Source: Phycomyces nitens (taxonomy: Eukaryota; Mucoromycota; Mucoromycetes; Mucorales; Phycomycetaceae). From it: a stretch of DNA of 64,000 bases. The stretch covers positions 124,001-188,000 of the forward strand of contig JAHRBC010000003.1 of NCBI GenBank assembly GCA_022702545.1, written 5' to 3'. Positions 48,508 through 60,372 of this stretch are shown in pieces (positions within the stretch are counted from its first letter, which is position 1; the number at the start of each line of letters is the position of its first letter). The notes below the pieces were generated by a model. That model saw nothing but the letters and a program-made list of their open reading frames with translations. It was not told where the DNA came from and searched no databases. The position numbers were made by a program, and so were the translations under genes.

Positions 48508-49917
48508 AAATGTTTCTGCCCAAAACATTCTACGCTTTCTGGTCTTGTTTGATCAATGCCAAACTCATCTGATACGTACATATCTCATGAGTATCCCAAG
48601 AAGCATTTGGCACATTTCCGTGATGCTGTTCAATTGAAAGGAACCGATATTCAAAAGTACAAGGTTATGTCTGATACATATAGCTTTATTGTCAATGGTA
48701 GTGAAAAATTTCTTTGTTTAGGTGCATTTGACCCAGCCCAAGATTGTCCAGTAGAGGTGCTCCATACTGTCCCACTTGGTTGCATTAAATATCTGGTAGA
48801 CTATCTGTTGAAGGAAGTTCTTAAACCTTCAGAAAGAGATTGTCTTGGTAGAGCGATTATGTCTAGCAGAAACAGCTCTGCGTACTCAAGAACTTTCAGG
48901 AATAATCTTCGCCACAGTGGTTCATTCGTTGGCTGAGATTATAAGCAGCTCATACAGGTTTTACCTATGGTTCTTGGTACTGTATTCTCTGAACAAGTTG
49001 AACGTTTTGATGTCTTTTTGCAATGCTTTACCTACTTGAGACAGTTGACCTCTTTGATATACCTTCGTGGTATTGAATGTGGCTCTGATGTGTATATCCA
49101 TTCTTTACAAGTTGCATTATCAAATTTCACAAGATCTCTTTTTATGTTAGATCAACACTTGATTGGAAGTTCTGGAAAGCCCCCCATGTTCTCTTTGCAC
49201 CCCAAGATACACATGCTCCACCATTTGGTCGACGATATTCAAAGATTCAGATGCCCCCTTCAGTATGAGACTGAGAGTTCTGAACAGTTCAACAAGTTCA
49301 TCCGTGAACATCTTTTCCAGACGAACCGACAGTACACTTCTCGTGATGTTGCCACTCGTTTTGGAAAGCAGTTCATATGCCGGCAACTGTTCAACGGTCT
49401 ATCCTTTGTGTATACCAAGACCTGGAAAGAAAATGGTATCAAGAAAGAATGCCTAGTCCATGGCAAAAGTGGTTCTCTGATCCAAAGATTGCAGACTGAA
49501 AACATGGATTTCAACAAGCACTTCTTTAGTGCTCAAAAGAACCAAACCGACAGCTACTATATCAACAAGTCCCAAGTAGTTGATGGCTTAACTGGACTCT
49601 TTTTGCATGGCAATACCTTGTTGCTTGGTAAAGTCTTGAGAAATCAAGATGGATTTTTTAGCTTGCAAAAGTACTTGTTAGTTACAGCCGACTATGATAT
49701 TTGCTCTTCTCTTCCTGGTTTTTGCGCTGATTCTTGTGGAAACCCGCATATCCAACCTTGTGAGATTATCCCTGTGGATACAACTCTGAAATGCAAAGAG
49801 GTTATGGACTTTGACTTTGTTGTTAATGGGCATGGAAACATTCATGTAATTAATGTATCAAAATTCGGTTCCTATTGGTCATTAATTCTGAATGCTCATC
49901 TTTTTATTATCCAATAA
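48508..49917 (+). pseudogene. Z2 transposase, C-terminal half, two CGA-to-TGA stops
   Basis: Corresponds to the last 470 or so residues of the Z1 protein, including PVEVLHTVPLGCIKYL and KIHMLHHLVDDIQRF with ESSEQFNKFIRE. TGA codons at 48550-48552 and 48934-48936 replace CGA codons that are intact in Z1 (LVRSMPN; VGRDYK). Many other differences are Arg to His, Cys or Gln at CpG codons, for example FSLRPK to FSLHPK and DIRSSLP to DICSSLP. The frame is otherwise kept to the same stop. Confidence 0.88.
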
Positions 49918-50120
49918 AAATGCTTCAATATCAGTGATAAAATATAATTGGTTAGCTATTATTTATTTTAAGATAAACCCCCAGAAAAGCATAGGAGATT
50001 AAAAAATATATCAAAAAATAGACCAAAAGTACAAAAAAACAGTGATTACAAACTCACAGCCAATAATAATTTTTTTCAGCAAAATAATTGCCTAAAATGT
50101 GTAAAAGATCAGTGGGTGTG
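48508..50120 (+). mobile_element. Z2: 5'-truncated second copy of the Z element
   Basis: Aligns with Z1 (inverted) from about 19400 down to 17787 and ends at the same terminal GGGTGTG. The 5' half is missing; the truncation point is the end of element B. Confidence 0.85.
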
Positions 50121-50123
50121 TAC

Positions 50124-50943
50124 GTCTATGTCCGGGCCCTTGGTCCGGCTTCATGGTTGAAACCGAATCTGCCCACAACACACGTGTCAGATGACGCGTG
50201 CTGTGTGTATACGGTTGTGTATAGTGACAAACGACGGCAAATAATAAAACGATAATAAAGATAAAGAAAATGACTAACGAAACTCAACAGTATATTCCCA
50301 AAATGTAACCGGGCAAAATATCACTGCTCTTCAGAGATCGAAAAGTACAAATAAAATAAAATAGAACCGGTATTAAACCCAACGAAAGATATCTTTTATT
50401 GATTGAAAACTGAATGTCTTTTATAGACATTCAGAATCGAAAAAGAATAACTGAAAATAATAAAATAAATGGATGGAATTGTGCCATCGCAGTCAAGGTA
50501 AAACAAAGAATAAAGAAATAAGTGAATAAAATGATGTAATTCTAGACAAGTGTGATAAAGTAGAGTATAAAAATATTGTAAAAATAATAAAGGTAAAAAT
50601 GGAAGAAGTACATTGTACAAAGACAATTGTTTAAAGAGGTGTAAAATGGTGCAATCCTGCAAGAAGGTGTCAAGGATTCACAAAAGAAATAGGAAAGGAA
50701 ATAATATAAAAAAGGAAATAAATAAATGTGATAAAATAAAAACGGGAAAAGACTGGGAAGAAAGAAAAATATAGAAACTCGGGGATCGCCCAGCCAACGT
50801 CACCTCACCGGAAACCCGCCCAACTCACTCGGCTCGGACTTCTTACTCGGACTTGTCCGGCCACCGACCCCTCCTATGTCTATGTCCGGGCCCTTGGTCC
50901 GGCTTCATGGTCGAAACCAAACCTGCCCACAACACACGTGTCA
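50124..50943. repeat. 66-bp direct repeats 754 bp apart bounding an unknown segment
   Basis: Copies at 50124-50189 and 50878-50943 differ at three or four positions and contain TCCGGGCCCTTGGTCCGG. The 690 bp between them hold no ORF of note and a GC-richer tail with repeated CTCGGACTT. The arrangement resembles a small terminal-repeat element, but no primer site or target duplication was found. It starts 4 bp after the end of Z2 and stops 10 bp before the tRNA. Confidence 0.55.
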
Positions 50944-50953
50944 CAGAAAAAGT

Positions 50954-51025
50954 GGTTGTGTAGTGTAATGGTTATCACGGTAGACTTTGAATCTACCAAT
51001 CCGAGTTCGATCCTCGGCACGACCT
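50954..51025 (+). tRNA. tRNA-Gln (anticodon TTG)
   Basis: 72 nt without intron. The acceptor stem GGTTGTG pairs with CACGACC with one G-U; the anticodon stem-loop is GTAGA-CTTTGAA-TCTAC, reading TTG; the T arm has GTTCGATCC between CCGAG and CTCGG; discriminator T. It decodes CAA. It is the only recognisable host gene in the window. Confidence 0.95.
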
Positions 51026-51090
51026 AAACATTATATATAATAACCTATGAATGTATAAACTTTTTTGTGTCAAGTTGTCATTCCTGATCT

Positions 51091-51401
51091 TGTCGGACAT
51101 TATTTTGATGAATCCGTAAAATCTGAAGATGATTAACCGCAGTACTTCTTTATGCGCAGTAACATCTTCCTGAGCATTAACCGCAGTACAATGTCTCTTC
51201 TTTTATGAAAATATCATATAATAACTACTGTGGATAATGCGCAGTATTAGTTAGAGAACTATATAAGATAACCAAAGTCATAATAATAAAAAGTATCTTT
51301 TATCCTCTCTTTGATTTTACGTATACTCCTGTTTCCCCAGTGGGATTGACCTTTTGGCTTTGTTATAGTAAAAGGAAGACCATCCCAGATCAGGAACGAC
51401 A
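51091..51401 (+). repeat. Gypsy-2 5' LTR
   Basis: 311 bp; single visible difference from the 3' LTR, ACTGTGGATA here against ACTGCGGATA there (another T/C at a CpG). A TATATAAG-like box is at about 51261. Confidence 0.95.
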
Positions 51402-51440
51402 ATTGGTAGCTGAAGCTATTTTTCCTCCTAATAAATTTTG

Positions 51441-52559
51441 ATGAATCCGGTTGAAAGACACCAAGAAACACTTGACAACAAAACACTTAGCCAGTTCGAG
51501 ATTGAAGAACGAGTCCAGAACTTGTTACCCAGCGAACTAGTAACCGACTATAAGAAGAACCGGCGTGTACCATACGTACCCGAAGAACAAAGAATCAAGA
51601 GTACTCCTGCACGAGAAGAAAAGTGGTCCGAACTTGCCCAACACCTTGCCGCGACACTAACAGGAAAGAACAGAAAACCAGAAGAAATGGCCCCTCCACC
51701 TGTCACAGTCACAGCCGAAGCCATAGCAGCAGCTGTGGCTGAAGCGATGAAGGCAGTAACTGCACAGCAAGACTCGCGAGCAGAACGTATAAAACAACCA
51801 GATTGTTTTAGAGGAGAACGATCTGCCGCAGTTGTCGATGGTTGGCTGCGCGCAGTCGAACGTTACACCAAGTACTACAATTTCACCCCCACCAGAGCCT
51901 GTGATTTTGCAGTGAACCTGCTGCGTGACTGAGCCGACACTTGGTGGCGACGAATGGAACTCAAGGAGAAGCATCCAACAACCTGGGACGAATTTAGACT
52001 TGCTCTTTCAGGAGAATTCCGCCCAGTATACTCGTTACAGACCTCTAGGGACCGCCTCGCAAGACTATACCAAAGAGGAACTGTGGCCGAGTACATCGAT
52101 GCCTTCCAAGACATCCAGTTGGAGCTTCCTGGGATGAACGACGAAGAAGCTCTTGACAAGTTTGTCCGAGGTCTCCACCCAAGTGTGCGTGGTAATGTCC
52201 TTGCTGCCCGCCCTGTCGACGTTGACGATGCCTGTAACATTGCCTTGGCATATGCCAGTGGTCTCCAGCTTGGTCAACAAGAAATGTACACGCCTGCCCC
52301 ATTGCCTCAACAATACCAGCCACAGTACCAACCACAATACCAGCAGTATAGTGGACCCGAGCCCATGGACCTGGATGCAATCAATGGCCGCCGCAACAAC
52401 TACCAGTCCCGTCCCCAGCCAGCACGAACCAGTGCTACTTGCCATTGGTGTGGCAAGCCCGGCCATATCAAGAGGAATTGCAGACAACGCATGGCTGTGA
52501 TTAAGCAGTTGGATGAGGAGCACCGAAAGAAGCAGGATTTTCGCGAAACACAACCGTAA
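51441..52559 (+). pseudogene. Gypsy-2 gag, one TGA
   Basis: Starts at the ATG 51441 (MNPVERHQE). It has an Ala/Glu-rich stretch, the gag core (YTKYYNFTPTRACDFAVNLLRD then ADTWWRRMELKE), a Gln/Tyr/Pro-rich linker and a CCHC knuckle (CHWCGKPGHIKRNC). A TGA at 51930-51932 sits between RD and ADTWW where the family usually has Arg, consistent with CGA to TGA. The final part overlaps the pol frame (-1 phase, open from 52517), so frameshifting at the TTTT near 52538 is possible. Confidence 0.9.
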
Positions 52560-52579
52560 CGGGAGGTCGGTTGTGTACA

Positions 52580-55500
52580 ATGGAAGAAAATTCCTCCCCA
52601 CAGGCCAGTATCAATAATGAGCCTATTGAACATTTGAGTAATAAAGAAACTTGTGACCAGTATAAAGTTGTTACCAATGAAGAGAACAAGACTATTTCTG
52701 AAGAGAACTGTGACCCTTGTCTCACCGCCGATCAAAGTTTTCTTGAAGATCTTCACTCTGCTGTGGATACCGATCTCCCTCTGTATGCTGCTACACTCAA
52801 TGGACAACAGATATTGGTTCTCGTCGATAGTGGTGCTAGTGCAAACTACGTATCCCCGCAAATCACTCATTTAGCCACACTTGTCACGGATATCCCTGGG
52901 CGATCAGTTGAAACTGCCGGCGGACACAGCATTAATATTAATCGAAAAGCCACATTAACTCTCTCTCTTAACGGCTATAATGATGTTGTTGATGCCTTCG
53001 TGTTCCCCACCAAATTCGACCTGATCCTCGGACGCACATGGTTGCAGAATGCCAAACCCGTTCCCGATTGGCATAGTGACAGCTGGTTACTCTCGCGTGA
53101 TGGCTATGAATTTGTCCTGCGTCCTTATGGTAACCGCCCGATGAAGCCTCACCTGGGCTACCTCATATCTGCCAAGCAAGTCCAGAAACTCTCTCGGAGG
53201 GAGGAGGCTGAATGCTTTTTGTTGCACATCAAGAGCGAGAAAGGTGAAATGACAAAAGACGAGCAATGGACATCATTGGTGAAAGAGTTTGATGACGTTT
53301 TCCAAGATGGTTTGCCCGGATTACCGCCAAGCCGTGATGTTCAACATGTAATAAACACTGGCGATGCATACCCTGTTAACAAACCACCGTTCAAGATGAG
53401 CCCGCGCGAACTCGACGAGCTCAAGAAACAATTGAAAGAACTCTTAGACCTCGGCCTCATCCGTCCAAGCTCATCACCTTGGGGTGCACCTATATTGTTT
53501 GTGAAAAAGAAGAACGGCGAAATGAGAATGTGTGTTGACTACCGTGCCTTGAACAAGGTTACTGTCCGTAACAACCACCCCTTACCAAGAATTGACGAGT
53601 GTTTGGAACGGCTCCGCGGGTCAAACCATTTCACAAGTCTGGATTTGAAGAGTGGTTACCACCAAGTACGTATCCAAGACTCTGATGTGCCGAAAACCGC
53701 ATTCAACACCCGATATGGTCAATACGAGTTCCTGGTCCTGCCTTTTGGTCTGACAAATGCCCCGCCAACTTTCCAACACCTCATGAATAAGGTTCTTGGA
53801 GATTGCTTAGACCAGTTTGCTTTGGTATATTTGGACGACATCCTCATATTCAGCAAGACCCCCGAAGAACATGCTAAACATGTACGCCATGTGTTGAACC
53901 GCCTCCGTGAAGCCAAGTTGATTGCCAACCTCAAGAAATGTGAATTCAACAAGAAGGAGCTAACTTTCCTTGGTTTCAACGTGTCAGCACAAGGCATACT
54001 TCCCTCACCGGACAAGGTCAAGACCATACAAGAATGGATAGCCCCTCCAATGTACAAGAAGTCCGGCAATTTATTGGCCTCGCACAACACTACCGACGCT
54101 TTATTCCTGGTTTTGCTGGAATTGCTGCCCCATTAACGGATCTCACCAAAGGCACAGGGCCGAAGAGACGCCCTATTGTATGGACGGACACATGTCAGGC
54201 AAGTTTTGACATCCTCAAGGAAAAACTTAGTACAGCACCGGTACTCCTAGCCCCTGATATGGACAAACCGTTCCGTATTGAAACTGACGCCTCGGATTTC
54301 GGTGTTGGTGCTGTTCTAATGCAAGAAGATGAGGAAGGAATTTGGAAACCATTGGCGTTTGAATCGAAGAAGTTATCTACCGCTGAAAGATCGTATCCGG
54401 CCCAAGAACGCGAGCTACTGGGTATCTTACACGCCTTGCGTACATGGCGGTGTATGATCGAAGGAAAGCCGTTCACGGTATACACAGACCACCTCCCACT
54501 CAAGTACTTCCGCAGCCAAGTGAAGCCAACTCCTCGCCTAGTAAGATGGATTGCTGAATTTGAACTATACGACCCTATCATCCAATACAAGCCAGGCAAG
54601 GATAACGGTGTTCCCGATGTACTCTCCCGAATGGACGGTCCCGAATTTGATGCCTCTGCGATTGACTCCATGGAACCCGAATACTTGTACACTATGCCAG
54701 ACACACAGACTTCCGATTGGCCGAAATTCTATGCTCGTACCAAAGATGAATGGCCAGAAGATATCAAAGAGTTACTAAATCGACAACGCAATAAGTTTGT
54801 AGTCCGGGAACAGAAGGTGTTCAGACTGGTTAAGATTGGTGACACCGTTCAAGAGATTCGATTTGCACTGTTCACAAAGCGTGCCGATCTGGTAAACAAC
54901 TTCCACAATGGTTTTGGACATGCTGGTGAAACCACGGTATACGATCTCATGAAGAAACGTTGGTGGTGGCCAGGCATGCGAAGTCAGATTAAAGAATGGC
55001 TGGAAAAGTGCCCTCAATGCCAATTGGCTTCCAACGCGGAACGTAACATCCACCATGCACCGATGGAGCCACTGGATATTCCTCCCCCATTCTCACGCTG
55101 GCATCTCGATTTCATTGGAGAACTACCCACTACCGTAAATGGAAACCGTTGGATTCTTGTTGCAGTTGATTATGCCACTAACTGGCCCATTGCCCGTGCT
55201 GTCCCTGCTGCCACTGGTGAAGCCATCGCCAACTTCCTGTACGAAGAAATCGTTATGCGTTTTGGCTGCCCTGACGAAATTCTCACTGATCGTGGTGCCA
55301 ACTTTATGTCGCATATCCTAAAATTCTACATTCAAAAGATCAAGCTGCACCACAAGTTGACTTCTGCCTTTCACCCCGGACCAATGGGAAATGTGAACGA
55401 TTAAATGGTATCCTCAAACAAATGTTGCGCAAATATGTCCATGGAGCTATACATCGTTGGGACGAATATCTGGAGACTTCACTTTGGGCTTGCCGAATCA

Positions 55501-56108
55501 GAAAGCACCGCACGACTGGGTTTAGCCCGTTTTTCTTGACATATGGTCGCGAACCCCGTATTCCCGGTGATCCCTTGCGCCCATTCATGGATACATCGAT
55601 TCCCAATGATCCTGCTCTTGTTTCTGATGGTGCCATTCCTTTTCTTCGTAATCTCCAACAAGCTCGCATAGATGCTGATGCTCGAGTAGCCGCCAATAGT
55701 CAACAAGACAAGGAACGATGGGACTCCATTATGAAACCGCATCAGTTTGCAATTGGTGAGCATTTGTTGCTACGACATGAGAACAAATTTGGCTTAGAGT
55801 ACAACTGGATGGGACCGTACATTGTCGTTGACAAGAACTTTGAAAAGAACATATACAAGCTCACTACCATGGAGGGTGTGCCTTATACCTCCTGGGTCCA
55901 TGCCGATCGCCTCAAGATTGCCAAATCCGATGATTTTCACAATACCTGGTATCACCCAACCCCTGCCCGTGCCCAGATGCGCCGTGACCTTGTCTTGGAT
56001 GCCTCTTCTGCCTTGCCGTTTTCCCTTGTGGATTCCTCTGTGGTTGATCGAGGACTATCAACAGTTTCGGGAGGGGTGATGTCGGACATTATTTTGATGA
56101 ATCCGTAA
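52580..56108 (+). pseudogene. Gypsy-2 pol, two frameshifts
   Basis: Protease (VLVDSGASANYVS), reverse transcriptase (YLDDILIFS) and RNase H (TDASDFGVGAVLM) precede the integrase HHCC finger (HNGFGHAGETT through CPQCQ) and core (LDFIGELP; LTDRGANFMS). The frame shifts near 54034, where a tandem TGGA appears to have lost one 4-nt unit, and near 55378, where one base is missing before the NGKCERLNG segment. The last segment (55422-56108) has the GPY-type region WMGPYIVV and reads through the first 29 nt of the 3' LTR before its stop. Confidence 0.92.
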
Positions 56109-56390
56109 AATCTGAAGATGATTAACCGCAGTACTTCTTTATGCGCAGTAACATCTTCCTGAGCATTAACCGCAGTACAATGTCTCTTCTTTTATGAAAA
56201 TATCATATAATAACTACTGCGGATAATGCGCAGTATTAGTTAGAGAACTATATAAGATAACCAAAGTCATAATAATAAAAAGTATCTTTTATCCTCTCTT
56301 TGATTTTACGTATACTCCTGTTTCCCCAGTGGGATTGACCTTTTGGCTTTGTTATAGTAAAAGGAAGACCATCCCAGATCAGGAACGACA
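56080..56390 (+). repeat. Gypsy-2 3' LTR
   Basis: 311 bp; forms a near-perfect inverted repeat with the solo LTR 45 bp further on. Confidence 0.95.
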
Positions 56391-56435
56391 ATCTGGGATG
56401 GTTGTTGTTTTGGATCTGGGTTGTTCTTCCAATGC

Positions 56436-56747
56436 TGTCGTTCCTGATCTGGGATGGTCTTCCTTTTACTATAACAAAGCCAAAAGGTCAATCCCACTGG
56501 GGAAACAGGAGTATACGTAAAATCAAAGAGAGGATAAAAGATACCTTTTTATTGTTATGACTTTGGTTATCTTATATAGTTTTCTAACTAATACTGCGCA
56601 TTATCCGCAGTAGCTATTATATGATATTTTAATAAAAGAAGAGACATTGTACTGCGGTTAATGCTCAGGACGATGTTACTGCACGTAAAGAAGTACTGCG
56701 GTTAATCATCTTCAGATTTTACGGATTCATCAAAATAATGTCCGACA
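56436..56747 (-). mobile_element. Solo LTR of the Gypsy-2 family, inverted
   Basis: Reads TGTCGTTCCTGATC to ATGTCCGACA, the reverse of the Gypsy-2 LTR with scattered substitutions, 312 bp. ATGC flanks both sides (56432-56435, 56748-56751), a 4-bp target duplication as for Gypsy-2. It is presumably the product of LTR-LTR recombination. Confidence 0.92.
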
Positions 56748-56926
56748 ATGCTATAACACAGCCAATATTGGTCAACCCACTGGGAATCGTAAAAGAAGAT
56801 AGAAAGATCGATGCTTTTTATTCAATGAAATATTGTCCTCTTTTATATCTTTTCTAAATCTACTCAGTCATCATAAATGTCTGTTTCAGTTTCTAATCTA
56901 CTTTTGTTATAACTAATGTCTTCTAG
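56748..56926. other. Short AT-rich spacer before E6
   Basis: No gene or repeat recognised. Ends in TAG, the likely target duplication of E6. Confidence 0.5.
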
Positions 56927-57169
56927 CACTGGAAAAACGGCCCTGAATACACTGGTGGTATAGTAGCCCTGAACTGGTGTGAAAGCTAGTCTATTTTTCA
57001 ACTCCACAGTTTTCCTTTTTTTTATTTCGAAAATATAATTTTACTACATCCTATTGGTTCGGATACAATGAGCATTAGAATATTACTTTTTATTATTATA
57101 AAAGTATAGCAAATAAAATACATGTAACACTCGTTTCCTTTTAATAATAATATTACAAACACAAACATC

Positions 57170-60100
57170 ATGTCTTCTTCCAACAGTATTTACAACACCA
57201 AGTGCTATTGCACTGTATGCGGTGATAATGAAGAAGGATTCACCTATGTGACAAGAAGAACTGTCCAACATCATAACAAAAGAGCCAGAGTAGATGCAGT
57301 ATTCACATCTTCAAGGGGTATTTTATTTAAAACAACAGAGTATACTTGTATATTAATATTATATTATAAATAAAGACTCTCAAAGAGAAATGATGGAAGT
57401 TGATTCTGAGTGTAAGAAATATATTTATTTAAATGTCAATGGTGTCTAACACACTATTATATTCTATATTTGTAGCTGTCATGACTTACCAACCTGGTCC
57501 CGTAGAAGAGGGCGGCCAAACAAATGTTCCTGTTTTGGAAATTGAGTCCATGCCTGCCAATGATGTCTCCATTGAGAATCGCAATGATGACAATGAGATC
57601 TCGGTTGAGAATGATGATGGCGCCAGTGATGATGAAGATGTTGTTGAGCTTGAGCTTGAGGAGTTGGATGCCAAAGGTTTGTACATAATCATTGAATAAA
57701 AGAAAAAGCCTGAAAAATTGAGTATTAATATTTTCTCTTTTTTTTACAATAGCCCCTTTTGAAGCCCCTGGTATGCCTGAGAACCCAGTTCACAAGTTTA
57801 TCGCCATCTTCACAGTCCTTTTTACATCCCGCTACATGGTCAACAAGGGTTCCATTGTCTTGATCGAGTTCATCAATGAGCTCTTGAAGATTTACGAGCA
57901 GGATTTCCAGCTTCCAACAAGTCTTCTTGGGCTCCAAAGAATGACTGGATTTTCCGAGATATCCAAGGGAATCCACAGATTTGTAGCATGCCAAGATTGC
58001 CATCAAATCTACGATGAATGCATGACAGTTCCTCCCACCTGTGTGTTCCAGAAGCTTGGATCCAACTCTGTCTGCGGGTGTAAGTTGGTGAAGGAGTCGT
58101 CTGTTGGTGCCTTGGCCCCAAAAAGGGTGTTTGTCTATCAATCCGTCAAGCATGCTATGAAGACACTCTTTCTTCGCCCTGGCTTTGAGGCCGGAATCAG
58201 ATACTGGAACTCAGATCTCAAGATTCCACAGACAATGTGCGATGTCTATGACGGCGCCATGTGGAAGGACGTCAAGGACATCAACAGCGCCCAGTTTACA
58301 GCGGATCCGCGCTCCCTCATGTTGGCTCTCAACATCGACTGGTTCCAACCTTTCGATGGTGTGGTGTACTCTTGTGGTGCCATTTATTTGGTCATCAATA
58401 ATCTACCTCGGGAGGAGCAATTCAAGCCAGAAAACACCATCCTCGTTGGTCTTATGCCTGGACCAAAAGAGCCAAAGTCAGAGGAGATCAACCACTACCT
58501 GGAGCCATTGGTAGATGAGTTGAACGAGCTCTGGAATGAATATTCCAACATTTGAGAGGCCAACTGGTGCCAGTGTCCGTGCTGCACTAATGATGGTGGC
58601 GTGTGACATCCCAGCAGCAAGAAAGACCAGTGGATTCACCGCCCACAACAGCACATGCACATGCTACAAATGCAATCATCAGTTCTCTCATCTGGAAGGC
58701 ACGACCAGTGTAGATTTCCGCGGTTTCGAGTTTGCTGAGTGGAGGCTTGCGAGTGGTGCTGAAAACCGGGTGCATACTGAGGTGTGGAAAAGTGCAAGTA
58801 CATCCTCAGAAAGACATCAGCTGGAGGTCGAAAATGGTGTTCGATGGTCGCAGCTGCATTGTCTTGGATACTTTGATCTAGTACGTGGAATGATCATCGA
58901 TCCCATGCGCAATCTCTTTCTGGGCACGGCAAAAAGAATGGTGGAAAAGTGGACTGCCAGTGGTCTGATCGTAGACAGGGATCTTTGCGAGATGCAGAAG
59001 ATAGCCGAGACCATGGTACTGCCTGTTGGCTACAGCATGCTGAAGACAAAGATTGGCAAGGGGTTCCCCAAGATGAAAGCTGACGAATGGAAGTCGTGGG
59101 TATTGGTGTACTCTCCGGTTTTGCTGAAGTATGTTCTTCCACCAGCAAACTTTGCCAACTGGATCGATTTCGTGGACGCATGTCATATTCTGGTCAAGCC
59201 AACAATAACGTATGATGATGTCAAGTCAGCTCACCTCCATCTCCAGCAATTCTGTCAATTGTGCGAAACGCTTTACCCTGCTACAATCCTCACCTGCAAT
59301 ATGCACCTGCACCTCCATCTTTGCGACACTGTTTGTGATTTTGGACCCATGTACGGTTATTGGCTCTTTGGGTTTGAGAGATTCAATGGCTTGTTAAAGA
59401 ATATTAACACGAACAGAAGAGATGGGTTTGAGATGACCTATATGCAAAACTTCCTGGAAGATACATACAAGAGTGACTATGTCAATGCCGTTTTTCCCAA
59501 TTCGAGCCAAGTCCTCTTTTCTCCTGTTCTCCAGAAACTCACGTCCACCACACCCACCATCCTCTCCTCTCCCTCTACAACCTACTGCACATTTGACTTG
59601 CAAGACTTTATTCGACTCTCCAACAATGCAACAATTCTTGTCAAAGGCAATGAACCGCTCCCTCCGTCTGCATTTCCTCTCTTGACCAGTAAGCCTTCCT
59701 CAATAAGTGATGTCCACTATCCTTTTTTGTTGGAGTATTACAAGAAGCAGTATGACATTCCAGACCTAGTGGACTATCGTCACGCCTCCCTCTCGCCGTT
59801 TTTCGTTGATAATCAGATTGGCAAACTGAAATCAATTGATATTCTAGGCCAAACATACGTTGGCAAGAATAGTTCTGTCAGTCGTGGGTCTTTTGTCCAG
59901 GCACTGTTCCGTGGCAGATATGGCGACCATGCAAATGCGTATACTGGCCAAATCCAGTATATGTTTACTCATTCCTTCATGCCACCAACCAACCAGACAA
60001 TCTGCTCAAGTCATGGAATCCAGCACACCGAGCATGTTTTTGCATTTGTCCGATGGCTTCCTCTGTCTTCAGATAGATCACGAGAAGATGATGGTGTGGA

Positions 60101-60248
60101 CATTTGCCTGCCTGAATTTTCAGATGATGACTATCAGTGCATCCTGCCTGTTCATCGCATCTTGCTTGAGGTGGCCACTGCCAAATATACAAAGAACAAT
60201 GAGACGACAACACTAGTCATTCCTCTGCCAAAAAAGCAATATGCTTAA
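57170..60248 (+). pseudogene. E6 transposase (Tnp2/CACTA type), 5-nt deletion
   Basis: Exons 57170-57317 (148 nt), 57376-57411 (36 nt), 57476-57676 and 57753-60248; adding 5 nt gives 962 codons. The head has KCYCTVC and QHHNKRAR. Exon 3 is acidic. The core has DWFQPFDGVVYSCGAIYL, LVGLMPGPKEPK, CDIPAARK, CYKC, NMHLHLHLC and GFERFNG. Near 58531 the coding sequence for LYVGM-IPTF has lost about 5 nt, shifting the frame. In addition DPMHNLFLG reads DPMRNLFLG (CAC to CGC), so even a frame-restored copy would have lost a conserved His. Closest in sequence to E4. Confidence 0.92.
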
Positions 60249-60372
60249 ATAAATAAATAAAAACATCTTTCCTCCAAGGCAAACAATTTTACCTTCTAAG
60301 TATGTTATTAAGACAAACTGTAACAATCAGCTTAAGAAGAGATTTTTTTTAATTTTTTAATTGTTTAATTTT

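Larger units (their letters stand above)
51091..56390 (+). mobile_element. Gypsy-2: Ty3/gypsy LTR retrotransposon
   Basis: LTRs 51091-51401 and 56080-56390 (311 bp, TGTCGG to ACGACA) differ at one base by eye. The target duplication is ATCT (51087-51090, 56391-56394). A purine tract CGGGAGGGGTGA precedes the 3' LTR. Coding order is gag, protease, RT, RNase H, integrase; no chromodomain is seen. It starts 65 bp after tRNA-Gln. Three coding lesions make it non-autonomous. Confidence 0.95.

Noticed and set aside
56306..56520. Short ORFs beginning MGLTFWLCYSKRK on both strands
   Set aside because: They arise from the inverted LTR pair; the identical peptide on both strands is a consequence of the palindrome.
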